The notes under the pieces are model-generated. The model saw only the letters and a list, made by a program, of their open reading frames with translations. It ran no database searches and had not been told where the DNA came from. DNA of 64,000 bases. Source: Iodobacter fluviatilis. GTDB lineage: Bacteria > Pseudomonadota > Gammaproteobacteria > Burkholderiales > Chitinibacteraceae. The DNA is taken from NCBI RefSeq assembly GCF_900451195.1, contig NZ_UGHR01000001.1:1860001-1924000 (forward strand), in the 5' to 3' direction. This document shows, one piece after another, positions 54,518 through 62,893 of this stretch. The translations under genes and the position numbers were made by a program. Positions within the stretch are counted from its first letter, which is position 1, and every line of letters starts with the position of its first letter.

Positions 54518-54532
54518 TTGAGAATTGTCTTA
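54518..54532. promoter_or_regulatory. RcsB-box-like site upstream of the major pilin gene
   Basis: TTGAGAATTGTCTTA, differing from GAGAATATTCTTA at two central bases, 90 bases upstream of the fimA-type start. Confidence 0.45.
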
Positions 54533-54621
54533 TTTTTTATAGCAGGCTAAAAGAGAAGAATACGAAGTGTCATAAGGGATGACATGAATTTAACTTAAAA
54601 ACGAATTTAGGGGATTTGGTT

Positions 54622-55149
54622 ATGATGCTTAATAAATTTGCTGCAGCGATTTCACTTTCTGTATTAATGGCTGGTGCACATGCAGGCAGTCAAGGTGGTG
54701 GTACTGTGACTTTTCAAGGTGCGATTGTTGATGCGCCATGTTCAGTATTGCCTGGTTCAGCGGATCAGACAGTTCAGTTTGGTTCTGTTTCAAGCTCTAA
54801 ATTAATTGCTGGCGGGGAGTCGGCTAAGCAAAACTTTAGTATTGGTCTTGAGGGGTGCGATATTTCAACCAAAAATTCAGTTGAAGTGACCTTTACTGGT
54901 TTAGCTGATACCAATGTACCTGCCTTAATTGCTTTACAAAATGGTACGGCAAAAGGCGCAGGGATCGGGATGGTTGATGCCACAGGTAAAGCGGTGGTAT
55001 TGGGCGTGGCCAGCTCTCTTTATGCTCTGACCTCTGGTGGAAATCAGTTGCAATTTAATGCTTTCCTGAAAGGAACAGGCGCAACTGCAGCTGATGTTAT
55101 TCCTGGTGATTTTAGTTCAATGGTTCAATTTAGCCTGAATTATAAATAA
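54622..55149 (+). CDS. Type 1-like fimbrial major subunit
   Basis: 175 aa. Signal peptide ending AGAHAGS (~21), mature FimA-type pilin starting GGGTVTFQGAIVDAPCSV. The disulfide pair is in DAPCSV and LEGCDI, and the C-terminal strand is MVQFSLNYK. Such pilins fold by donor-strand complementation with the chaperone and polymerise into the rod. ATG 54622 follows AGGGGAT. First gene of the operon; a hairpin directly after it probably keeps downstream genes at lower expression. Confidence 0.9.
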   Translation: MMLNKFAAAISLSVLMAGAHAGSQGGGTVTFQGAIVDAPCSVLPGSADQTVQFGSVSSSKLIAGGESAKQNFSIGLEGCDISTKNSVEVTFTGLADTNVPALIALQNGTAKGAGIGMVDATGKAVVLGVASSLYALTSGGNQLQFNAFLKGTGATAADVIPGDFSSMVQFSLNYK

Positions 55150-55159
55150 AACCTTGCTT

Positions 55160-55190
55160 TTAAAGGAGAAAGTAATTCTTTCTCCTTTAA
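55160..55190 (+). terminator. Attenuator-like hairpin after the major pilin gene
   Basis: TTAAAGGAGAAAG pairs with CTTTCTCCTTTAA around TAATT. It is followed by AAATTTT rather than a long T-run, so it is more likely a stabilising or partial-termination structure, common after major pilin genes. Confidence 0.55.
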
Positions 55191-55233
55191 ATTTTCTGGC
55201 TAAATTTCTTGGCTTAGCAAAGGTGAAAATTTT

Positions 55234-55641
55234 ATGAAATTTTGGCCATGTATTTTTTTGGGTGAATTGATTTTTTTAACGTATTGCTATTTTGTACCGG
55301 CGCATGCAGGAAATACTGGGTTTTATAGTAAGGATGGTGTTTATGAAAGCCCATGTATTTTGCTTTCTGAAAGCACCTATCAGGATTTAAATTACCAGCC
55401 GAATTTTAATAAGTTGGTGAGCGCTGATGATAATGTCATTTATCTAAAGCTTTCATTTTCGCAGTGCGAACTAATTAAAAAAATAAAAACAAAAACTGGA
55501 TTAAATGATTTTAAAGTTGAAGTTTTAAACGAAGCGGGTGTTGAAATAGAAAATAGCCGGTGGTTTGAGGGTGATCGTGATGATGCGGCAAATGAAAATA
55601 TTGATTCATCTTCATCTTTTTGGCTAAAAGCGGTGATTTAA
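55234..55641 (+). CDS. Minor fimbrial subunit-like protein, probably frameshifted near its end
   Basis: 135 aa as read. Signal peptide (...VPAHAGN, ~26) and the pilin-like spacing of two cysteines (YESPCILL and LSFSQCELI). The C-terminus stops early (FWLKAVI). Adding one T to the T5 run at 55617-55621 opens the frame to 55712 and gives ...KSGDLMIVFFDAKSKDFKRRVWVLFSYS. That is a more pilin-like beta-strand ending, 48 bases before the usher gene. So either a 1-base deletion, slippage or a sequencing error is present. Family assignment is tentative. Confidence 0.6.
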   Translation: MKFWPCIFLGELIFLTYCYFVPAHAGNTGFYSKDGVYESPCILLSESTYQDLNYQPNFNKLVSADDNVIYLKLSFSQCELIKKIKTKTGLNDFKVEVLNEAGVEIENSRWFEGDRDDAANENIDSSSSFWLKAVI

Positions 55642-55760
55642 TGATTGTTTTTTTTGACGCAAAATCAAAAGATTTTAAACGCCGGGTATGGGTTTTATTT
55701 TCTTATTCTTAGTGTAATGGTTTTTTTGCCAAGTAAATTTAAATTATAAAGAGAGTAAAA

Positions 55761-58196
55761 TTGAAAAAAAATATATTAACTATTTGTTTCTATTTTCCTG
55801 TCTTTTGTAATGCAGTGGAGTTTAATACTGATGTGTTAGGTATTGAGGAGCGGGGAAATGTGGATTTGTCTGTGTTCTCAAAAAAGGACTATATTCTGCC
55901 TGGGAAGTATATTCTTTCTATTAAAGTAAATAAAAACATTATTCCGGAGCAGGCGGTCTATTTCTTTCGCAGAAACAATGAAGAGGATAGTGCTGAAGCG
56001 TGCTTTACGCCTGAGATTGTCCGGCGTATGGGCTTAAAAGAAAAAATACAATCGGAAATGAGTTCTTGGCATGGTGGGGAATGCGCTAATGTGACCCAAT
56101 TGAATGGGGCCATTGTAAGCCATGTCATTAACGAGGGCTTTATTCAACTGAGTATTCCTCAGGCATGGATGGAATACTCAGACCCTAATTGGGTGCCTCC
56201 TTCCTTTTGGGATAATGGCGTTCCTGCTCTGCTGCTTGATTATAATTTAAATGTTTCAAGCACTAAGCCGGTGAATAAAGATCAAATTATTCAGGCAGAT
56301 ATTTATGGTACGGCGGGGATGAATGCCGGGCCATGGCGGCTGAGGGCCGATTTTCAGGGGCAAAAGAGCAGTGGAGGCAGAACTGGAAATTTTGATTGGT
56401 CAAGATATTACGCTTACCGTGCTTTGCCAAGCTATGGAGCTAATTTTACGGTTGGGGAGAATTATTTAAATTCCTTTCTGTTTGATCCATTCCGCTATAC
56501 CGGTGCAGCAATTGAAAGTGATGACCGCATGTTGCCTGCATCTTTGCAAGGCTATGCACCTGAAATAAGAGGGATTGCAAAAACAAACGCCAGAGTGACT
56601 GTTTCACAGAATAGTTATGTTTTATATGAAACAACGGTTGCCGCTGGGCCATTTAATATTCAGGACTTAAACAGCGGGGTGAGGGGAAAGCTGGATGTTA
56701 GGGTAGAAGAGCAGGATGGCAGTGTTCAGGCTTTTCAAGTCAGCACTGCCGCTGTGCCCTACCTGACCCGCCCTGGCCGGGTCCGCTATAAAGTTTCCGG
56801 TGGTAAGTTATCAACAAATCAACATGATCTGGATGGCCCAGCCTTCACTTCGGGTGAATTCTCATATGGTATTGATAATAGCTGGTCGGTTTTTGGTGGC
56901 GCTGTTTTAGCTGAAAAATACAATGCACAGGCTGTGGGTATTGGGCGGGATTTATATCAATTTGGTGCTGTTTCATTGGATGTAAGCAGATCAATGGCTT
57001 ATTTGCCTGATCATAGTGATGCTCAGGGGTATTCAGTACGTGTGAACTATGCAAAAAGATTTGATGATCAGAATAGTGAAATTACTTTTGCGGGTTATCG
57101 TTTTTCTGACCGTGAATTTATGTCTATGGATGATTTTATTTCAGCCGGTAAAATAGGAATGGTTGGAAAAAATAATAAAGAAATGTATACGGTAACGGCT
57201 AATAAAAGTTTTGCCGATTTAAATTTATCTGCATATCTTTCATATAATCATCAGACTTTTTGGAGTGGCAAAAAAACTGAGCAAATCAGCTTTTCTGCAA
57301 GTAAAATTTTTGACCTTGAATCGATAAAGGGTATTTCAGCTAATTTAGCGGTTGAAAAGAAATTGGATCAAGAGGAAAGGAGCAATAGTGTTCTTTTAAG
57401 TCTTTCTGTTCCATTTGGAAGAGGGCGTAGTATCAGCTATAGCGGGCAGCAATATGAAGATAAAAAATATAATACGATAAGTTATGGGGATTATCAGAAT
57501 GCCAGCAATACATGGCAATTAACGGCGGGAGCGAGGGAAACAGATCAGGGCAATACAGAATTACTCCGTGGCTATTATTCGCATAGTGGCGATGCAGGGG
57601 TGCTTAATCTGAATGCCAGTTATGAAAGGGGTGAATATAGCGCGGTATCTGCATCTGTACGTGGAGGCTTAACGATTACGGAGCAGGGGCTTGCCTTGCA
57701 TAAGCAAAATGTAAGCGGCGGAACTCGTCTTATGCTGGATACCAGTAGCCTTGGCGGGGTGCCGATCAATGGTGGACAGACGCATAGTAATGTTTGGGGC
57801 AAGGCGGTAGTAGGGGATATCAATAGCTATTACCGTACTTCTACAACCGTTGACGTTAATCAGTTAGGGGACGATGCCGAGGCGATTGCTCCGGTGGTGG
57901 ATGCTACGCTAACGGAAGGGGCCGTGGGCTATCGTAAGTTTCTGCTGGTGCAGGGTAGTAAGCTGATGGCGGTATTGTCGTTTGCTAATGGCAGCCATCC
58001 TCCATTTGGCGCTGCAATTGCAGATGCGACAGGCCGGGAGGTTGGCTTAGTAGGTGAGCAGGGGGCTGCATACCTGACCGGGGTTCAGCCAGGGGGCTAC
58101 TTTGATGTGGTATGGAGCAGTAAAAAATGCCGGATTAATATTCCTTTAACCATTAATGCTGAAAAAACGCTTGCTCTTTTATGTTTATCTGAATAG
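55761..58196 (+). CDS. Fimbrial outer-membrane usher (FimD/PapC family)
   Basis: 811 aa. Signal peptide (KKNILTICFYFPVFCNAVEF), N-terminal chaperone-binding domain (FNTDVL...VDLSVFSKKDYILPGKY), a 24-strand pore with plug, and a C-terminal domain ending in a Cys pair (KKCRINIPL...LLCLSE). Assembles and secretes pilin subunits delivered by the chaperone. TTG start at 55761 with AAAGAGAG upstream; no in-frame ATG would retain the signal peptide. Confidence 0.93.
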   Translation: MKKNILTICFYFPVFCNAVEFNTDVLGIEERGNVDLSVFSKKDYILPGKYILSIKVNKNIIPEQAVYFFRRNNEEDSAEACFTPEIVRRMGLKEKIQSEMSSWHGGECANVTQLNGAIVSHVINEGFIQLSIPQAWMEYSDPNWVPPSFWDNGVPALLLDYNLNVSSTKPVNKDQIIQADIYGTAGMNAGPWRLRADFQGQKSSGGRTGNFDWSRYYAYRALPSYGANFTVGENYLNSFLFDPFRYTGAAIESDDRMLPASLQGYAPEIRGIAKTNARVTVSQNSYVLYETTVAAGPFNIQDLNSGVRGKLDVRVEEQDGSVQAFQVSTAAVPYLTRPGRVRYKVSGGKLSTNQHDLDGPAFTSGEFSYGIDNSWSVFGGAVLAEKYNAQAVGIGRDLYQFGAVSLDVSRSMAYLPDHSDAQGYSVRVNYAKRFDDQNSEITFAGYRFSDREFMSMDDFISAGKIGMVGKNNKEMYTVTANKSFADLNLSAYLSYNHQTFWSGKKTEQISFSASKIFDLESIKGISANLAVEKKLDQEERSNSVLLSLSVPFGRGRSISYSGQQYEDKKYNTISYGDYQNASNTWQLTAGARETDQGNTELLRGYYSHSGDAGVLNLNASYERGEYSAVSASVRGGLTITEQGLALHKQNVSGGTRLMLDTSSLGGVPINGGQTHSNVWGKAVVGDINSYYRTSTTVDVNQLGDDAEAIAPVVDATLTEGAVGYRKFLLVQGSKLMAVLSFANGSHPPFGAAIADATGREVGLVGEQGAAYLTGVQPGGYFDVVWSSKKCRINIPLTINAEKTLALLCLSE

Positions 58197-58214
58197 AAAT
58201 TACGGAGTTGATCT

Positions 58215-58949
58215 ATGAACATACTTAAATTCGGATTGTTTTTTAGTTTAATTTGCATATCTTGTGGTGTGAATGCCGCCGTAGGTTTAGACAGAACAAG
58301 GCTTATTTATAATGAGCAATCTAAATCTGTGAGTGTAAATATACAAAATCAGAATAAAGAACTACCCTTTCTTGCGCAATCGTGGCTTGAGAATGCCGCG
58401 CATGAAAAAGCGGATATTCCTTTTGCAGTTTTGCCGCCTTTGCAGCGTTTGGAGCCTAATTCAAGTAGCTTGGTACGGTTTGAAAAAACGGCAGCAGTCA
58501 GCTTATTGCCGCAAGACAGAGAAAGTGTTTTTTATTTTAACTTAAGAGAAATTCCGCCTAAAAGTGATAAGCCTAATGTGATGCAAATTGCACTGCAAAC
58601 CCAGATAAAAATGTTTTACAGGCCACTGGGGGTTATCCCTGCTGAAGGGGATGTATGGCAGGAGCAACTTACATTTTCAAAAACGGATAGTGGCTATAAG
58701 GTGAATAATCCAACTGCCCTTCATATTACAGTGACAGGCTTATCAAAAAATATGAAAGAAGATTCTGTCAGTGGTTTTGAAGGATTTATGGCACCTCCCA
58801 AAAAAGAGTTGGATATTAAATTGAAAGAAAACAATTTAAGTCACTTTTTTATTACCTATGTGGATGATTTCGGCGGGCACCCAGAATTGAAATTTATCTG
58901 TCAGAAAGGTGGGCTGTGTGTGGCAGAGAAAAAAAGCAGCATTAAATAA
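58215..58949 (+). CDS. Periplasmic fimbrial chaperone (FimC/PapD family)
   Basis: 244 aa. Signal peptide ending GVNAAV (~22). Two Ig-like domains with GLDRTRLIYNEQSKSVSVNIQN, the conserved Arg (R in LDRTR) and Lys (QTQIKMFYRP) that anchor the pilin C-terminus, and FYFNLREIPP. C-terminal domain has a Cys pair (FICQKGGLCV). Follows the usher by 18 bases. Confidence 0.94.
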   Translation: MNILKFGLFFSLICISCGVNAAVGLDRTRLIYNEQSKSVSVNIQNQNKELPFLAQSWLENAAHEKADIPFAVLPPLQRLEPNSSSLVRFEKTAAVSLLPQDRESVFYFNLREIPPKSDKPNVMQIALQTQIKMFYRPLGVIPAEGDVWQEQLTFSKTDSGYKVNNPTALHITVTGLSKNMKEDSVSGFEGFMAPPKKELDIKLKENNLSHFFITYVDDFGGHPELKFICQKGGLCVAEKKSSIK

Positions 58950-59035
58950 AGTTGCATTGTGCCATTACAAAGAATGGTCATCCATCATTTTACATGGGGT
59001 GGACACAAAGTCAGCATTTAACAGGTGTATATACC

Positions 59036-59563
59036 ATGGATAAAAAGACCAAATCTATTTGTGTTCGGATACTGCTTCTCGTTTTATGCATGCCATGTTT
59101 GGTGGTTTTTGCTGAATTGATAGTGCCTGCCGTATGGGCTGCAGGTGGAACATCCATTCCGATTATGGGGCAGGTTTATGTTCCGGCCCCTTGTGTTTTT
59201 AATGGTGGAAAAAATATTGAAATTGATTTTGGTTATGTAGGGGTAAATAACGTCAATGGCATCAAGTATAAAACCGCGATCCCTATTACGGTTAAGTGTA
59301 CTGAGCCCGTAAATGGCACCATTAAAGTTGCATTTATGGGGAAAGGGGCGGTGGATGGGTCCAATGCGCTATTGACGAATATTCCTGATTTAGGGATTCA
59401 GCTCAGTAAAGATAATAAGGTGATTGCATTAAACAGCATGATGGTGATTGATTATAAATTACCACTACAAATATTTGCCGTTCCAGTGAAAATAAATGGA
59501 GGGGGGCCGCTGACCGCTGGTGATTTTTCAGCATCAGCCACATTTATTACTAGACTAGAATAA
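59036..59563 (+). CDS. Minor fimbrial subunit
   Basis: 175 aa from ATG 59036 (AGG upstream). Signal/anchor region ~8-38 ending VWAAGG. Pilin fold with GQVYVPAPCVFNGGKNIEIDFGYVGV and TVKCTEPV as the disulfide pair, C-terminal FSASATFITRLE. Longer reading from 58952 has no ribosome site and is rejected. Probably a tip adaptor. Confidence 0.85.
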   Translation: MDKKTKSICVRILLLVLCMPCLVVFAELIVPAVWAAGGTSIPIMGQVYVPAPCVFNGGKNIEIDFGYVGVNNVNGIKYKTAIPITVKCTEPVNGTIKVAFMGKGAVDGSNALLTNIPDLGIQLSKDNKVIALNSMMVIDYKLPLQIFAVPVKINGGGPLTAGDFSASATFITRLE

Positions 59564-59573
59564 AAAGGCGGTA

Positions 59574-60095
59574 ATGATGTTTAAAAAAACACTTTTTGTT
59601 TTGTTTTATTTGCTGAGTATTCATTCTGCAATGGCTATTGATTTTAATTTCAAAGGTAAATTAGTGGAAGTGCCGTGCCAATTGTTTGCGGGTAGTGAGG
59701 CTCAAATGGTTGACTTAGGTGTAGCAGATAAAAATTATTTGTACAGAAATAAGCGATCAATAACACACCGCTTTCAAATACGGCTGGAGCAGTGCGATAT
59801 CAGTATCAGGAAAACACTTGAAATTATTTTTTCAGGTCCTGAAAGTATTGCACAGCCCGGCTTGCTGATGCCTGATATGCAGCTTAACAGCGCAGAAGGA
59901 ATTGCGGTAGGTTTGCGGTTTTTAGATAAAGACTTGCCGCTGGGAAAATCAACAGGAGCGTTGACTTTACTATCTGGGACAAATGTTTTTAATTTTACGG
60001 CTTTTATACAGGCTGATCCTGAGGCAATTAAAAATAAGAGTATTAAAGAAGGGCTGTTTAATTCAACAGCCCAGTTTTCTCTGATTTACCCCTGA
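59574..60095 (+). CDS. Minor fimbrial subunit
   Basis: 173 aa. Signal peptide ending SAMAID (~22). FNFKGKLVEVPCQLFAGS and LEQCDIS mark the pilin disulfide, very like the major subunit (IVDAPCSVLPGS, LEGCDIS). C-terminal strand STAQFSLIYP. AAAAGGCGG precedes the ATG. Likely a second adaptor or terminator pilin. Confidence 0.88.
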   Translation: MMFKKTLFVLFYLLSIHSAMAIDFNFKGKLVEVPCQLFAGSEAQMVDLGVADKNYLYRNKRSITHRFQIRLEQCDISIRKTLEIIFSGPESIAQPGLLMPDMQLNSAEGIAVGLRFLDKDLPLGKSTGALTLLSGTNVFNFTAFIQADPEAIKNKSIKEGLFNSTAQFSLIYP

Positions 60096-60134
60096 TTATT
60101 TATTAGCAATACCATTAACCTTAGAGCAAGCATC

Positions 60135-61091
60135 ATGAAAAAATGGTTATTTTGTTTATTTATTTTGTTTTTTTCATGTGGTTCACATGCGATAGAGTGC
60201 CATCTGGATAATTTTTGGGGGGCGACACGGGTAGATTCGCCTGTCGGTGATATTTTTATACCAGCAGCACAACCCAATGGCTCTATTTTATACGTGTCCC
60301 CACGCTACAGGTTGAAAATCTATTGTTTTTCAAGTGTTAATTATTCAGAAGGGATATTTGTTTATCCTCAGCCAGATCACTCAAAAAGAATTGGCTCAGG
60401 GATAAGTATTGGTCTTGTTTATTGGGAAACCGATCACCCTGATTTTGGCGTGGGCGCTGCCAGATTTTATGCCAGTGCAGATACCACTTTCTGTGGAAAT
60501 CAGGTCGACCGCCATTGTGTTTATATGTGGGCTGATTTTTCTTTCTATTTAAAGAAAACAGGTGATATCACAATGCCATATAATGGCACAGATACATTTT
60601 CATTATTTCAGCTTGATGGTGTCAATGGTTTAAACTCACAAGCCAGTAGTTTCCAATTGCTCATTACAGGCCTCTCAAAAATAAGGGTGGCGGATTGTTC
60701 CACCTCAGTCAGTGTTACACCCCCTGCGATTGATTTTGGTTCTCTCCCTGCATGGTCTGCTACGCTAGGGCAATTAATTGCCCGAAAAAATATGAATATC
60801 AGTGTTTCAAAGAATGCGGCTTGCGGAGCAAAGTTTGGTGTTGATTACCGTTTTGTTACGCCATCAGATCCTTCTTTAGCGTCTAATAGTCTTAGCTTGA
60901 AGAATGGTGCTGGAATTTCAATGAATAATGCAGCAACTTGGACATATCTGAATTTCAATCAATTTTATGATTTTGGCCGATTGGATGGTTTTGTGGTGAG
61001 TAAAGATTTTACGGTTGACATGCTATCAACAGGTGCAGCAAAGGCAGGTAATTTTTCAGAAAATTTAGTATTTGAAATTAATTATAAATAA
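60135..61091 (+). CDS. Two-domain fimbrial tip adhesin (FimH-like architecture)
   Basis: 318 aa. Signal peptide ending CGSHAIE (~20). N-terminal receptor-binding domain (~21-195), with cysteines in IECHL, KIYCFSS, TTFCGN and RHCVYM. C-terminal pilin domain (~200-318) has VADCSTSVSV and KNAACGAK and ends SENLVFEINYK. Twice the length of the other pilins and last in the operon, as expected for an adhesin. The ligand cannot be predicted. A degenerate copy of its last ~80 codons follows at 61129. Confidence 0.85.
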   Translation: MKKWLFCLFILFFSCGSHAIECHLDNFWGATRVDSPVGDIFIPAAQPNGSILYVSPRYRLKIYCFSSVNYSEGIFVYPQPDHSKRIGSGISIGLVYWETDHPDFGVGAARFYASADTTFCGNQVDRHCVYMWADFSFYLKKTGDITMPYNGTDTFSLFQLDGVNGLNSQASSFQLLITGLSKIRVADCSTSVSVTPPAIDFGSLPAWSATLGQLIARKNMNISVSKNAACGAKFGVDYRFVTPSDPSLASNSLSLKNGAGISMNNAATWTYLNFNQFYDFGRLDGFVVSKDFTVDMLSTGAAKAGNFSENLVFEINYK

Positions 61092-61128
61092 TATATAGAA
61101 GCAGTGATTCACCTATTTTTTGTGTTGA

Positions 61129-61373
61129 CTACTGCTTTTATACGCCATCAAACCCTTCTTTAACCACAACTAGTCTTGGTTTGAAGAATGGTACAGGTCT
61201 TTGAATGAATAAAGCGGCAACTTGGACTTATCTGAATTTCAATCAATGTTATGACTTTGACCGATTAGATGGTTTTGTAGTGAGTAAAGATTTTACTGTT
61301 GGCATGTTATCAACAGGTGCAGCAAAGGCAGGTAATTTTCTGATAATCTGATTTTTGAAACTAATTGCCGTTA
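61129..61373 (+). pseudogene. Degenerate duplicate of the adhesin C-terminal region
   Basis: Aligns with 60848-61091 over its whole length: CCATCAAACCCTTC, then KNG, ATWTYLNFNQ, LDGFVVSKDFTV and LSTGAAKAGNF equivalents. It has an in-frame TGA near 61200 and a small deletion near the end. No start codon or N-terminal domain. The remaining gap to 61587 shows nothing else. Confidence 0.88.
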
Positions 61374-61587
61374 AGTATATGGATTATACAGACTGCTGTG
61401 TTATATGCAGTGAAGCGTTGATAGGGCTTCATGATTTTTAACCTGACTCATACATAGACATTTTTTGTGCATATATCTGTGGTATTGCTTTGGGTCATGA
61501 TGCTTTTGCAAGCAGTAGTTTGCCGTTCACGGTTTTCTCCTGATTAAAGCAGCGGGCTTAATTGAGCCGAGTCTGTAAGGGGTGGCG

Positions 61588-62421
61588 TCATGAATGAATC
61601 TGCTCCCATTTTTGTATAGCGGAGCTCAGATTTTCAATTGCTTGCAGGGCGCTGTCGTTTACTTGCTTTTCTTCAATTAAAATTCTTTCCAGTTTCCCTG
61701 CTATTTCCGCGATCTCTTTTGCATCAACAGATAATGCGGATCCATAAATACGATGTGCGTAGTTTATGGCGCGTTTATTGTCGGCGAGTTTTACAGCCAT
61801 GCTTAGTTCTTTAAGGTCGGCATTCGTTGAATCGATAAACAGGATGCCCAGATCCTGAATGGTCAGTGGAAGATACACAGAGGCCGGGCCAGCAGGTGCT
61901 TTAAGCCATGCGTGCAGGATTTTTTTTAATTCAGCCGGATAAAGAGGTTTTGAAAGTAAACCATTCATTCCGGAGTCAATGCATTTTTTTCTGTGATCAT
62001 TATCTTTGTTGGCAGAAATGGCAATGATAGGAATGGGGGGGAGTGCGTGTTTTTTTTCAAAAAGCCTGATATATTTGCTGATGCTGTATCCGTCGATATC
62101 AGGAATAATGCAGTCCATTAGTATCAGTGAAATTCCTTGCCATTGTGCGCTTCCCAACATCGCCAATACATCGCATCCCATTTTCGCAATTAAGGGAATA
62201 TAGCCTAATTCTTTGATCTGATGGCTGATCGTGGTCTGGCTTACTATATGATCTTCTACGATAAGTATCGTTTGTACTTGTTGGTCTTGTGTTTGTGAAT
62301 AGCAATTCATATTGCTAGATTCTGAATAAGATTTTTTTTCATTATCACTGTGAAAGTTTTTTAGGATAGGTTTGTGCTCGTTTTTGTGAAGAGAGTGAAT
62401 TGTAGTACTGATGTTTGGCAT
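61588..62421 (-). CDS. Stand-alone receiver-Hpt phosphorelay protein
   Basis: 277 aa. N-terminal ~50 residues are polar. Receiver domain ~51-172 with E56-D57, phosphoacceptor D103 (LILMDCIIPDIDGY), S136 and K158 (LLSKPL). Hpt domain ~185-277 with phosphoacceptor H223 (NYAHRIYGSAL). The pair resembles the C-terminal REC-Hpt part of EvgS/BvgS-type hybrid kinases but has no kinase core. Start 62421 follows AAGGAAC. Flanking the fimbrial operon opposite the RcsB-like regulator, it likely relays phosphate to it (inference); the kinase is elsewhere. Confidence 0.88.
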   Translation of the reverse strand: MPNISTTIHSLHKNEHKPILKNFHSDNEKKSYSESSNMNCYSQTQDQQVQTILIVEDHIVSQTTISHQIKELGYIPLIAKMGCDVLAMLGSAQWQGISLILMDCIIPDIDGYSISKYIRLFEKKHALPPIPIIAISANKDNDHRKKCIDSGMNGLLSKPLYPAELKKILHAWLKAPAGPASVYLPLTIQDLGILFIDSTNADLKELSMAVKLADNKRAINYAHRIYGSALSVDAKEIAEIAGKLERILIEEKQVNDSALQAIENLSSAIQKWEQIHS

Positions 62422-62893
62422 GATGTTCCTTGTATTAAATTTTACACAAATATATATGTATATGCTTTTGTTTTTCGATCTTTATATAATATTGACAACT
62501 TGTGTTGGTTTGATAAACTTATAATCGTTATGTTTGTTTTTTATATTTCATCATACTGCGCGTTTTGTGGTTTTTTTATATGATTGTAATCAATTTTTAT
62601 GTGAGTATTTTTAGTGTTTTTCATTCTGTTGCCTATCTGTTTAAATAATTTTCATTGAAAATAAATGCACTTAAATGGCGCGTGTTTGCGCACCTGATCA
62701 GTGCGCTCAATTTATATAAAGCGCCTTTATTTCTTTTGCAAAATGATATGTATGCAAGAAACGACAGGGGGCATGCAGCAATGCGGCAGGCTTGTTTTAT
62801 TTCCAGCCGCCAAGCCCGGTTAAATGGGATTGGCAGGTTTTTTTATTAATGGTTTTTTTGCGGCCAGACTGGGATACGGCGAATAGGCTGGTT
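62422..62893. other. Gene-free AT-rich stretch
   Basis: 472 bases. A 64-aa plus-strand ORF at 62655 lacks a ribosome site. No terminator or repeat stands out, and no RcsB-type dyad was found here. Confidence 0.4.

Noticed and set aside
62655..62849. 64-aa plus-strand ORF before the dehydratase gene
   Set aside because: No ribosome site, no recognisable family, AT-rich surroundings; more likely chance.
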